Below, piece after piece: positions 35,035 to 42,273 of a DNA stretch of 64,000 bases. Numbering within the stretch: the first letter of the stretch is position 1; each line of letters opens with the position of its first letter. Both the position numbers and the translations under genes were made by a program. Source of the DNA: Mesorhizobium sp. M1B.F.Ca.ET.045.04.1.1 (GTDB lineage: Bacteria > Pseudomonadota > Alphaproteobacteria > Rhizobiales > Rhizobiaceae); the NCBI RefSeq assembly GCF_003952465.1, contig NZ_CP034448.1:4937001-5001000 (forward strand), read 5' to 3'. Below the pieces are notes generated by a model. That model did no database searches and was not told the origin of the DNA. It saw nothing but the letters and a program-made list of their open reading frames with translations.

Positions 35035-35760
35035 TCAGTGTCCCGTCTTCAGGATGCCTGCCACCTTGGTGGCGATCGCGGCGTCGAGCGCCTGCCAATT
35101 TCCGAGGAGTTCGCGCGGGAAACGGTAGGTGAGGCTGAGATCGTCGCCGACCTGGATGTCGCGCTCGCACGGCGCCAGCGGTTCCTCGGCGCTCGGTCCG
35201 CTCAGGCAGCGGGCGACGAACGGGTCTTTGCCCGGCCGGTCGGCAACCGCCAGCACTTCGTTGAGATAGCCGGATTTCTCCGTGAAGCCGTAGAGCGTCG
35301 TCCCGCTCGGGCCGAGCGTGCCCTGCTTGACGATCAGGGCGCTGTAGATCGGCGCGAAGCGGCCGCTCATGTCGCGCGACATCATCCGCGGCTCGAACGA
35401 CAGGAAGATGATCTTCTTGGTCGTGGCGTGGTTGAAGTCGTCGCGCGCGGCGGTGCTGTAGCCGTCCATCTCGGGATAGCGCAGATACAGGTCGAGGCGC
35501 GATGCGATACCGTCGCGCCTGGCCTGGTCGAAGCGGATGAAGTTGGCCGGCACGCTGATCACATTGTTGCCCATGACGACCTGGCGGCCGGTGGTGTCGT
35601 CGGTATAGCCGGCCATGGCGATCGACCGGCCAAGCCATTTGCCGCCGACGCTGATGGCCACCGAAAGCAGGGCCAGCGCCGCGAAGGCGTAAAAGACCCG
35701 CTTCATGAAGGTCGAGTCGACGACCTCGAAGTCCGGGCTGTCGGCGGCTGCCTCTCTCAT
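35035..35760 (-). CDS. Hypothetical single-pass membrane protein
   Basis: A 241-residue protein with one membrane segment near the N-terminus (Y-A-F-A-A-L-A-L-L-S-V-A-I-S-V, about residues 24 to 40) and a periplasmic domain of about 200 residues with two cysteines in R-C-L-S-G and P-C-E-R-D, perhaps a disulfide. No known motif is seen. ATG 35760 is chosen (M-R-E-A-A-A-D); ATG 35781 is possible. It may share a divergent promoter with the small membrane protein to its right. Confidence 0.7.
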   Translation of the reverse strand: MREAAADSPDFEVVDSTFMKRVFYAFAALALLSVAISVGGKWLGRSIAMAGYTDDTTGRQVVMGNNVISVPANFIRFDQARRDGIASRLDLYLRYPEMDGYSTAARDDFNHATTKKIIFLSFEPRMMSRDMSGRFAPIYSALIVKQGTLGPSGTTLYGFTEKSGYLNEVLAVADRPGKDPFVARCLSGPSAEEPLAPCERDIQVGDDLSLTYRFPRELLGNWQALDAAIATKVAGILKTGH

Positions 35761-35868
35761 CGCGATCCCCGATCCGCTCACCTGTCCTCAGGTGGCACAG
35801 CGCGCACGGCATGGCTCTTGCAGCGCGTCGGCACGACTGTGCGATTTCATGGTAAATGGTTGGTAAAG

Positions 35869-36189
35869 ATGGATCCGATGTTGCTCCCTCTCTACGCTTT
35901 TGCGGTCGGCCTCACGGCCTGCGGCCTGGCTGGCTCGGCCATGGAAATCGTCTGCGGCCGCCGGCTGGCCTTTGCTGAGCCCTATGTGTCGCCCGCCCAT
36001 ATTGCGCGCTCGCTCGCGGCGACTGCTTGCGCCGGCCCGTTCATGCTCACCAATGATGCGCTGGCTGCCCGGCGCGAGGGGCGCATCGGCACGCTGGCGC
36101 TGCTTTCCTGCGGCTGCACGGCCGTGGCCTGGGCGCTGGCGCTCGGCATTGTGCTGATCACCGTTGCCTCCTGGGCGACCGGTCGTTAG
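35869..36189 (+). CDS. Small hypothetical membrane protein
   Basis: A 106-residue protein with three likely membrane segments (about 4-24, 44-58 and 80-102) and five cysteines, some within the helices. The central C-G-R-R-L-A-F-A-E-P-Y-V and D-A-L-A-A-R-R-E-G-R segments are soluble loops. The family is not recognised by me, though similar small proteins are common in Mesorhizobium. The start is ATG 35869 or ATG 35878. Divergent from the neighbour at left. Confidence 0.65.
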   Translation: MDPMLLPLYAFAVGLTACGLAGSAMEIVCGRRLAFAEPYVSPAHIARSLAATACAGPFMLTNDALAARREGRIGTLALLSCGCTAVAWALALGIVLITVASWATGR

Positions 36190-36201
36190 GTCTTTGATTT
36201 T

Positions 36202-36250
36202 AAGCATGTCTCTGTCCCGAAACCGCTGCACACTTCCGGGAGACATGCTT
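36202..36250. repeat. Rhizobial palindromic element, inverted orientation
   Basis: Perfect 11-base arms AAGCATGTCTC (36202-36212) and GAGACATGCTT (36240-36250). The loop read on the minus strand contains GTGTGCAGCGGTTTCGG, the same core as the elements at 34.9, 45.6, 46.3 and 48.1 kb. Confidence 0.7.
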
Positions 36251-36294
36251 TAGGTTCGGCTGATTTCCCGGCTTGAAACGAATCGGAGACGAAA

Positions 36295-36822
36295 ATGCCA
36301 ATCTACGCGATCGACGGGAAAGCGCCGAGATTCGACGATGTCGAGACGAATTGGATCGCGCCGGACGCCACGCTGATCGGCAATATCAGGATAGGCCGCA
36401 ATGCCGGCTTCTGGTTCGGTGTCGTCATCCGCGGCGACGGGGAGCCGATTGCGATCGGCGCCGATACCAATGTCCAGGAACATACGATCATGCACACCGA
36501 TCCGGGCTACCCGCTCACCATTGGGCAGGGCTGCACCATCGGTCATCGAGCGCTGCTGCATGGCTGCACGATCGGCGACAACAGCCTGATCGGCATGGGC
36601 GCCATCGTGCTCAACGGCGCCAGGATCGGCAATAATTCGCTGGTCGGCGCCGGCGCCCTGGTGACCGAAAACAAGGTTTTTCCGGACAATTCCCTGATCG
36701 TCGGTTCGCCCGCCAAGGTGATACGGGTGCTGGACGAGGCGGCGATCGAGAGGCTGCGCGTCTCGGCTGCGCATTATGTCGCCAACGGCAAACGCTTCAA
36801 GGCTGGATTGAAGCAGGCTTGA
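36295..36822 (+). CDS. Gamma-class carbonic anhydrase-like protein
   Basis: A 175-residue left-handed beta-helix protein of the gamma-carbonic anhydrase/YrdA group. Hexapeptide turns run through most of the length, and the three metal histidines lie in Q-E-H-T-I-M-H-T and G-H-R-A-L-L-H-G. A C-terminal helix follows. Many members are zinc-bound but show weak or no carbonic anhydrase activity. It starts at ATG 36295 and reads alone. Confidence 0.9.
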   Translation: MPIYAIDGKAPRFDDVETNWIAPDATLIGNIRIGRNAGFWFGVVIRGDGEPIAIGADTNVQEHTIMHTDPGYPLTIGQGCTIGHRALLHGCTIGDNSLIGMGAIVLNGARIGNNSLVGAGALVTENKVFPDNSLIVGSPAKVIRVLDEAAIERLRVSAAHYVANGKRFKAGLKQA

Positions 36823-36858
36823 GAGCGAGACGGCCGGGGTTTCGCGTCACGGCTTGCC

Positions 36859-36943
36859 GTCGGTTAAACCGCGGCTTTGCCGTCGGCTCAGCCGCGGCTT
36901 TGCCGTCGGCCCAGCCGCGGCTTTGCCGTCGGCTCAGCCGCGC
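36859..36943. repeat. Tandem 23-base repeat, about 3.7 copies
   Basis: Units start at 36859, 36882, 36905 and 36928 (last one partial). The unit is GTCGGCTCAGCCGCGGCTTT plus GCC, itself partly palindromic (GGCTCAGCC, CCGCGG). Units differ at two to four positions. It lies between the carbonic anhydrase and ankyrin gene ends, and its last unit overlaps the ankyrin stop codon. Confidence 0.85.
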
Positions 36944-37509
36944 CCGGATATCGCATCGCGCAGGAGCGACGCCCCTGCTTCGAAGCCGGCCTGGTCGGCG
37001 CCTTCGAGGGCGGTTTCATAATCATCGATGCGGGTTCTGAGCGACGGATCCGCGCCCGATGCCAAGAGCAGTCGGATCGCCTCGGCGTCGCGCAGCGACA
37101 CCGCATAGTGCAGTGGCGTCCAATCGTTGACGCCGCGCATGTTCGGGTCGGCGCCATGTTCCAGCAGGAACCGGACGACTTCCAGCCTGTCCGGCCGTTC
37201 GGTCGATAGCGCCGCAATGATCGAAGGAAAGCCGGCCTGATCGTCGTAGTTCGGATTCGAGCCGGCATCGAGCAGCGTCGAGATGAAAGCCGTCGGACTC
37301 CAATAGATCGCGTATTCCAGTGGATGGCCAAGGCCGAGCTCGAACGGCATCCGCTCATCGAACCAGCGCGCCGAGCCGCCGAGCGCCTTGGCAAGGGCCT
37401 CGAAGTCGCCCGCCTTGAAGGCGTCGTCTATGGCCTTGAACAGTCGGTGGCGCTCGCAGCGATCCTCAGGGATTTCCAGCATCGCCTTCCATCCGAAATG
37501 AATGGCCAT
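36934..37509 (-). CDS. Ankyrin-repeat protein
   Basis: From M-A-I-H-F-G-W, a 191-residue soluble protein. Three to four ankyrin-like repeats occur: Y-W-S-P-T-A-F-I-S-T-L-L-D-A-G-S-N-P, then R-L-E-V-V-R-F-L-L-E-H-G-A-D-P-N-M-R-G, then W-T-P-L-H-Y-A-V-S-L-R-D and A-I-R-L-L-L-A-S-G-A-D-P. It lacks a signal peptide and enzymatic domains, so it is probably a protein-binding scaffold. The start is uncertain (37566, 37509 or 37482). The 3' end runs into a tandem repeat, so the tail may vary between strains. Confidence 0.82.
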   Translation of the reverse strand: MAIHFGWKAMLEIPEDRCERHRLFKAIDDAFKAGDFEALAKALGGSARWFDERMPFELGLGHPLEYAIYWSPTAFISTLLDAGSNPNYDDQAGFPSIIAALSTERPDRLEVVRFLLEHGADPNMRGVNDWTPLHYAVSLRDAEAIRLLLASGADPSLRTRIDDYETALEGADQAGFEAGASLLRDAISGRG

Positions 37510-37669
37510 ATTGCGCCTAACCACCGCAATCAGGAAGGCCTGTCGGCTGGTTCCCTCGATAGGCATCGCCAGAAATGGCGGAGCCGGCCCGGGGACAGGG
37601 CCGGCTCCTAAAACCCGGTCGTTGGGGACGGGGAGGGTGGGGACTCGACCGGGCTTTTTGGTTGCGCCC

Positions 37670-38275
37670 TTAGCGGACGCTAGCGACGGCGTCCTCGCGG
37701 CCGTCGTTGATCGTTACCCAAACGCCGGAATTCTCGCTCGATTGACGTTTGAGGTAGGTGTAGACCGTGTCATTCCAGGCGAGCACTTTCGGCTCGAGGT
37801 TGTCGAGGATGAATTCGCCAAGGCTGGTGCGCACCGTCAGCACCGCGTGGCCGTCGCCGTTCGGCTGGCGCACGACCGTCATCAACAGGTCGCCGGCGGG
37901 AACGCCTACGGCCATCAGCTCGCGGCGCTTCTCCAGCGCATAGTCCTCGCAGTCGCCATAGCCGTTGCCGGGATAGGCCCAGTATTCCTCGACCCCGTAG
38001 ATCTCCATATCGGTGCGCGGCTTGACGCGGGTGTTCACCGAATTGTTGATGTTGATGATCGTCGCCCACAGCTTGCGGGTCAACTCGACCGGAGACCCTT
38101 TCGGCGTCCGCTCGTTGCATTCGACAGGGATGCGCTCGCAGAATTCGTAGTGGCCGACCGGCTGGGTGGTGCGGCCCCCCGTATGCATGAATACCGGCCC
38201 TGCGCTTGCCGTGCCCCACGCGGAAAGCTGCATCGCCATTGCCAAGAGCAACAGCTTGCCCCTCTTCATTTTCAT
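37670..38275 (-). CDS. Exported transglutaminase-like cysteine protease (C93/LapG-like)
   Basis: A 201-residue periplasmic protein of the BTLCP/Peptidase_C93 family. The signal peptide (M-K-M-K-R-G-K, leucine-rich core, cleavage at S-A-G near residue 25) is clear. The catalytic set is C in G-D-C-E-D-Y-A, H in G-D-G-H-A-V-L and D in I-L-D-N. In Pseudomonas, LapG cleaves a surface adhesin under control of c-di-GMP and LapD; no LapD-like protein is in this window. PilZ and PAS_5 genes lie upstream on the same strand. The ATG at 38275 gives the best signal peptide; a longer start at 38332 is possible. Confidence 0.88.
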   Translation of the reverse strand: MKMKRGKLLLLAMAMQLSAWGTASAGPVFMHTGGRTTQPVGHYEFCERIPVECNERTPKGSPVELTRKLWATIININNSVNTRVKPRTDMEIYGVEEYWAYPGNGYGDCEDYALEKRRELMAVGVPAGDLLMTVVRQPNGDGHAVLTVRTSLGEFILDNLEPKVLAWNDTVYTYLKRQSSENSGVWVTINDGREDAVASVR

Positions 38276-38490
38276 TATGGTAGTCTCCCCGTTTGAGAGA
38301 GACTGTGCCACGTTGGGATTTATTTGACGCAAAAACCCGAAGTAGATATTGAGTAAAACGCCCGTAGAATAAATATAAAATTTGAACTATCTCGATTTCG
38401 GATTGTTGAGGTTTCGCCGCGCGCGCGCCCTCCCGCTTCTCGGCGTTTCGACATGCCGCCCGCCTGCGAAAAGGAGCCGGTCTGGCCAAC

Positions 38491-38516
38491 GAAAAACCGG
38501 CCGCGGCGGGCCGGTT
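38491..38516 (-). terminator. Terminator of the PilZ gene
   Basis: On the minus strand the stem ACCGGCC/GGCCGGT is followed by TTTTTCG, about 25 bases beyond the PilZ stop. It separates the PilZ gene from the C93 protease gene. Confidence 0.75.
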
Positions 38517-38541
38517 TGGGGCTTGCGTGATTTGGTACCGG

Positions 38542-39159
38542 TCAGGACCGCGGCGCGTTGAATTCCGAATCCAAAGTTTCCGGCCGCTGAATGACGGCGA
38601 ATTCGATGGCGACGCCATCCTCGAAATGACGCACCACCTGGCCGCGCATCGTCCCCAGCATGACCTGCACGCCGATCGCCGGCTTGACGTCGATCTCGAT
38701 CGCCGCGCCCGAAAGCGACAGGTCGATGATGCGGCACTGATATTGGCGCCCGTCGGTAAGCTGCAGCACGCTCATCGGATTGCGCGGCGCGACGCGCTCA
38801 TGGCGGCGGTCTTCCGGCAGGTCCAGCTCATGTTTGTTGGCGAGCCAGGTGAGCTGCGCGGCAAGCTTGTCCTTCTTGCGGTCGGAAGCGATGACGGTCA
38901 TGGCGAAACCGTCCTGCGAGGTCCGTGTCACGATGCCTTCGATGCGACCGATATGGTCGATATAGGCAATGACCTTTTCGCCGGGCATGCCGACGCGATC
39001 GGTGCGCAAGGCGACATTGCCGGGCGACATGTCGATCACCTGGCACGCATGCTCTGTGCGGTCCTCCAGCATGAAGCGTCCGTATATCTTCACCCGGACG
39101 CGCTGGAAATTGCGCCGCTCTGCTCGGGACGGCGCGTATTCTACCGCCGCTGACCTCAT
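38542..39159 (-). CDS. Double PilZ domain protein
   Basis: A 205-residue cytoplasmic protein with two PilZ domains, c-di-GMP binding folds. The second (about residues 115 to 195) has the full R-x-x-x-R (R-R-H-E-R) and D-L-S-L-S-G motifs. The first has R-N-F-Q-R at 16-20, but its second motif reads D-M-S-P-G-N, with glycine displaced, so binding there may be weak. No output domain is fused; it may act through partner proteins. A strong terminator follows. Confidence 0.85.
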   Translation of the reverse strand: MRSAAVEYAPSRAERRNFQRVRVKIYGRFMLEDRTEHACQVIDMSPGNVALRTDRVGMPGEKVIAYIDHIGRIEGIVTRTSQDGFAMTVIASDRKKDKLAAQLTWLANKHELDLPEDRRHERVAPRNPMSVLQLTDGRQYQCRIIDLSLSGAAIEIDVKPAIGVQVMLGTMRGQVVRHFEDGVAIEFAVIQRPETLDSEFNAPRS

Positions 39160-39336
39160 GACTGCCTACACCCCGTTGGCATCCCACGCGACGTTGCGCG
39201 GAACTTCGCCGGAAAAAGCTACAGCAAGGCAGGTTAACAAAGGGGAAAAAGCCGGTCCTAAATGGCTTGGGATCGCACGTTCGCGCAAGGCAAAAAGCGA
39301 GGTCCGATCAGGGGCGAACAAGCTTCGAGATCCGCC

Positions 39337-39975
39337 TTACTCGTTGCGCCCGCCGTCGAAGACGACAAGGTGCCGGATCCGGCGCACGCGGCCGAGCGCC
39401 GAGACGGTCTCGGGCGCGTCGAACTCAGTCGGAACGAGCGACGGAACGTCGATCGCGGGCCGGTTTTTCAGGAACATCGGCTCCTTGTCGGGATCGATGA
39501 CCCTGATCGCGTCGATCAGCGCATCGGCGAGCGGGTCGGCACCCAGCCAGAACGGTCTTTCCGCGGCGCTGACGATGCCGAGACAGCGCGGGCTTTCGAC
39601 GCCCCCGTCCAGCGGCAGCGCAAGCAGTTCGAACTTGTTGGAACGGCCGTTTCGGCTGAATCCTTCATAGGTCAAAAGCAGGACCGATTTCTGATCGAAA
39701 ACGCCGTGAATGAGCCGCGACATCAGCCGCTGGTCTTTCTCGCGCCAAAGCGAGGGGAAGGAGAAGCCCTTGAGCTCGCGGCCGTAACAGGCGCAGAGCC
39801 TGGTGCCGGCCAGCCGGAACACGGCTTCGCCGCGTGTGTCGCGCTCCAGGATGAACGTGTCCGCCAAAAGCGACTTGATGTCCGCCGGCTCGACTTCCGA
39901 GCGCTTCGGGGCAGGGCGGCCATCACGGAGCTGGTTCCAATATTGGAACAGCGTGATTGATCCGTTCTGATTCAT
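39337..39975 (-). CDS. PAS_5 domain protein
   Basis: A 212-residue protein matching the PAS_5 family (PF07310), an alphaproteobacterial PAS-like sensor. Typical features are L-F-Q-Y-W-N-Q-L-R-D-G-R-P-A-P-K-R near the start, F-R-L-A-G-T-R-L-C-A and F-S-F-P-S-L-W-R. The C-terminal part is polar and has no output domain. It lies 177 bases upstream of the double PilZ gene on the same strand. Confidence 0.85.
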   Translation of the reverse strand: MNQNGSITLFQYWNQLRDGRPAPKRSEVEPADIKSLLADTFILERDTRGEAVFRLAGTRLCACYGRELKGFSFPSLWREKDQRLMSRLIHGVFDQKSVLLLTYEGFSRNGRSNKFELLALPLDGGVESPRCLGIVSAAERPFWLGADPLADALIDAIRVIDPDKEPMFLKNRPAIDVPSLVPTEFDAPETVSALGRVRRIRHLVVFDGGRNE

Positions 39976-40405
39976 TCCATTCCGCTCCGAGCAATCTGTC
40001 TTTTTTGTTGTCCCATCGGCGAACAGACAGGGCGCCCTCCGATGACCTTCATGCGGTGCGGAGCAGGATGCGTGCCAGCATCGTTAACGTTTGTTCACGG
40101 GTCGAGGCCGTTAAGGTTAAGAAGTGGTTTACATTGCGCGGCGTTGGGGCCTGTGGCACACCAAAAATCACTCCAAAACGGTCGTTTCAGCAGCGATCGG
40201 CAGCACTTCAGTCAAAGGGTTTAGGGGGAGCAGGGGACTCGACCGGCCGTTCAGGGGAAACCCTGGACGGCTTTCTTTTGATTCGCCCTCCTTCTGATTC
40301 GAGCCCATCTGATTCTGCTTGGGTCGATTCGCGGTTTGTGATTCGATCGGGCGTGAACTACATGCTCGCCCGACAATCGAGTCTCCAGCCAATTGCAAGG
40401 GGCGC
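39976..40405. other. Long intergenic region with CtrA-like and GANTC motifs
   Basis: About 430 bases between divergent PAS_5 and rhomboid genes. The left part (about 40083-40125) has GTTAACG and GTTAAGGTTAAG, loosely like CtrA half sites. The right part (40236-40383) holds seven GANTC sites, listed separately. No tRNA, coding ORF or terminator was recognised. Confidence 0.5.
40236..40383. promoter_or_regulatory. Cluster of seven GANTC (CcrM) sites
   Basis: GANTC at 40236, 40280, 40296, 40311, 40326, 40340 and 40379. The middle five recur every 14 to 16 bases inside a degenerate repeat of the form TCTGATTCGAGCC. By chance one site per about 256 bases would be expected in random sequence. The block ends 23 bases before the rhomboid ATG, so it lies in its promoter or leader. 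Confidence 0.6.
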
Positions 40406-41143
40406 ATGAGCGAGCCGGTAAACCCGACAGAACCCGAACCACAGCAGGACGAAGAGGCGCCGGAGCCGCGTCGCGAGCCGGTGTTCAACCTGCCGCCGAT
40501 CGTGCTGGCGGTGATCGGGATCTGCGCGATCGTCTTCCTGCTGCAGCAATATGTGCTGAACGACACGCAGCAAATGACGCTGCTCTACGATGGAGCCTTC
40601 ATTCCGGTGCTCTACACCGGCCAGTACGGCTTCGACTGGTTCCTGTTCACGCGCCCTTTCACCTATGCCTTCATGCATGGGGGTTTTGCCCATATTGCCA
40701 TCAACATGATCTGGCTCGCCGCTTTCGGCTCGCCGCTTGCCAATCGTCTGGGCGCAACCCGCTTTGCAGTGTTCTACGCCGCGACCGGGCTGGCTTCGGT
40801 TGCGCTGTTCTGGGCAATGCACCCGTATGGCGAGATGCCGCTCGTCGGCGCCTCGGGTGCGATCTCGGGTATGATGGGGGCGGCGGCGCGCTATGGCTTC
40901 CGCATCGACCGCTCGTCCGGCCGGGCTGCCTTCGCCGGCGAGCCGCTGCCGATCGCAATCGTTTTGCGCTTGCGCGGCGTCATGACCTTCCTCGGCGTCT
41001 GGATGGCGATCAACCTCGCCACCGGCTTGCTCGGCTTCGCGCCGGGTATCGACGGCCAGATCGCCTGGGAGGCCCATATCGGTGGCTTTGTCGCCGGCTT
41101 CTTCGGCCTGCGCTTTTTCGACCGCCCCGAGCAGGTGGCGTGA
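40406..41143 (+). CDS. Rhomboid family intramembrane serine protease
   Basis: A 245-residue membrane protein with about six helices. The catalytic serine is in G-A-S-G-A-I-S-G near residue 150, and the histidine in W-E-A-H-I-G-G-F-V-A-G-F near 223. The first helix is followed by the R-P-F-T-Y-A-F-M-H-G-G-F-A-H-I-A-I-N-M segment of rhomboids. Substrates are unknown. AAGGGG before ATG 40406 fixes the start. Its promoter region holds a cluster of GANTC sites, so the gene might be cell-cycle regulated. Confidence 0.93.
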   Translation: MSEPVNPTEPEPQQDEEAPEPRREPVFNLPPIVLAVIGICAIVFLLQQYVLNDTQQMTLLYDGAFIPVLYTGQYGFDWFLFTRPFTYAFMHGGFAHIAINMIWLAAFGSPLANRLGATRFAVFYAATGLASVALFWAMHPYGEMPLVGASGAISGMMGAAARYGFRIDRSSGRAAFAGEPLPIAIVLRLRGVMTFLGVWMAINLATGLLGFAPGIDGQIAWEAHIGGFVAGFFGLRFFDRPEQVA

Positions 41144-41246
41144 GCCCCGCCGCACTTGAAATGCAACGAATCACGGCGCACGATGTTCACCGGAACGTGA
41201 ATGCCGGTCAGGGCAGGAGCCGGCAGGCAAGGCATAGGAGGACGCC

Positions 41247-41678
41247 ATGACTGTGAAGGCAATTCTCGAGCAAAAAGGCCATGATGTGTTCACGCTCGGG
41301 CCTAACGAAAAGCTGAGCGAAGCCATCCGGATGCTGACCGAAAACAGGATCGGCGCGCTTGTCATCACCAACGGCGACCGCAAGATCGTCGGCATCCTCT
41401 CGGAACGCGACATCGTGCGGGTGCTCGCCAGGGAAGGGGCGGCAGCGCTCGATATCGCGGTGCGTTCGGCCATGACTCCCAAGGTCAAGATCTGCAATGA
41501 GAACCACACGGTCAACGAGGTCATGGAGATCATGACCAAGGGTCGCTTCCGCCATCTTCCGGTGGAGAAGGACGGTATGCTCGACGGCATCGTCTCGATC
41601 GGCGACGTGGTCAAGCGCCGCATCGAGGACGTCGAGCGCGAGGCCGAGGAGATCCGGGCCTATATCGCCACCGCTTGA
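41247..41678 (+). CDS. Tandem CBS domain protein
   Basis: A 143-residue protein made of two CBS domains (about residues 5-60 and 75-130), a Bateman module that binds adenine nucleotides. Conserved pieces are I-G-A-L-V-I-T-N-G-D, G-I-L-S-E-R-D-I-V-R and R-H-L-P-V-E-K-D-G. No catalytic domain is fused, so it is a regulatory subunit or stand-alone energy sensor. AGGAGG lies before ATG 41247. It follows the rhomboid gene by 103 bases. Confidence 0.92.
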   Translation: MTVKAILEQKGHDVFTLGPNEKLSEAIRMLTENRIGALVITNGDRKIVGILSERDIVRVLAREGAAALDIAVRSAMTPKVKICNENHTVNEVMEIMTKGRFRHLPVEKDGMLDGIVSIGDVVKRRIEDVEREAEEIRAYIATA

Positions 41679-41692
41679 GGCGGGCGAGGGAA

Positions 41693-41716
41693 CCGCCGGC
41701 CACTGCCGGCCGGCGG
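41693..41716. terminator. Hairpin between convergent CBS and YjhX genes
   Basis: Nine-base arms CCGCCGGCC/GGCCGGCGG around a six-base loop, midway between the two stops. No T-run follows on either strand. Confidence 0.45.
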
Positions 41717-41735
41717 AACCGGGGCATGCAAGCCT

Positions 41736-41993
41736 CTATCTGTTGTCGAGCTCGGCGCGGACGAGTTCCAGCCCGCGTCTGGTGATGCGGTAGGGTCCGC
41801 CGGCTGACGAAGATACGGCCTTCTTCCGCCTTAGCTTTCGAAAGAGGTTCAGGTCGAGGCCCGGATAATGCCAGCCGTCGCGGGTCAGGCATTGGACCGA
41901 AGCGATCTTCTTGCTGTCGTTCTTTTCGATTTCGATGCGCCCGCCTTGCGCGAGCAGATGCAGGATGCGCTGTTCGTTGCGCGAAATGTCCAT
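41736..41993 (-). CDS. YjhX/UPF0386 family protein
   Basis: An 85-residue protein closely matching E. coli YjhX as I recall it: M-D-I-S-R-N-E-Q-R-I-L-H-L-L-A-Q-G-G-R-I, then F-R-K-L-R-R-K-K, and the C-terminal P-Y-R-I-T-R-R-G-L-E-L-V-R-A-E-L-D-N-R. In E. coli the YjhX/YjhQ pair is described as toxin and antitoxin (YjhQ being an acetyltransferase). No YjhQ-like gene is adjacent here, so toxicity is doubtful. The start at ATG 41993 fits the family; a longer frame to 42044 is an accidental extension. Confidence 0.87.
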   Translation of the reverse strand: MDISRNEQRILHLLAQGGRIEIEKNDSKKIASVQCLTRDGWHYPGLDLNLFRKLRRKKAVSSSAGGPYRITRRGLELVRAELDNR

Positions 41994-42273
41994 TGGAGAA
42001 TTCCCGGGAAAACAACAAAAGCCGCCGCCGCGAAACCGCGGCACGGGGTTTCAGGTTTTGTCGCCCTGCCTCGCTAGGAGGCCAGGGCCTTACCGGGACT
42101 GAGAGTAAGTGGACATCCACTCTCCATTGGGATGGATTTCCTATAGGCGAAGGCGGCGGAAAAGGCCAGCATGCGGCTTTGCGCTTGTCTCGCCGGGCGG
42201 TTTGCACTAGCGAAGTTGCACACCAAAATATGCGTCTCATGCATATACGAGAATTCTAAGTCTGTAGGCCTCA

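Noticed and set aside
36859..36943. CRISPR array
   Set aside because: The repeat units are contiguous with no spacers, and no cas gene is nearby.
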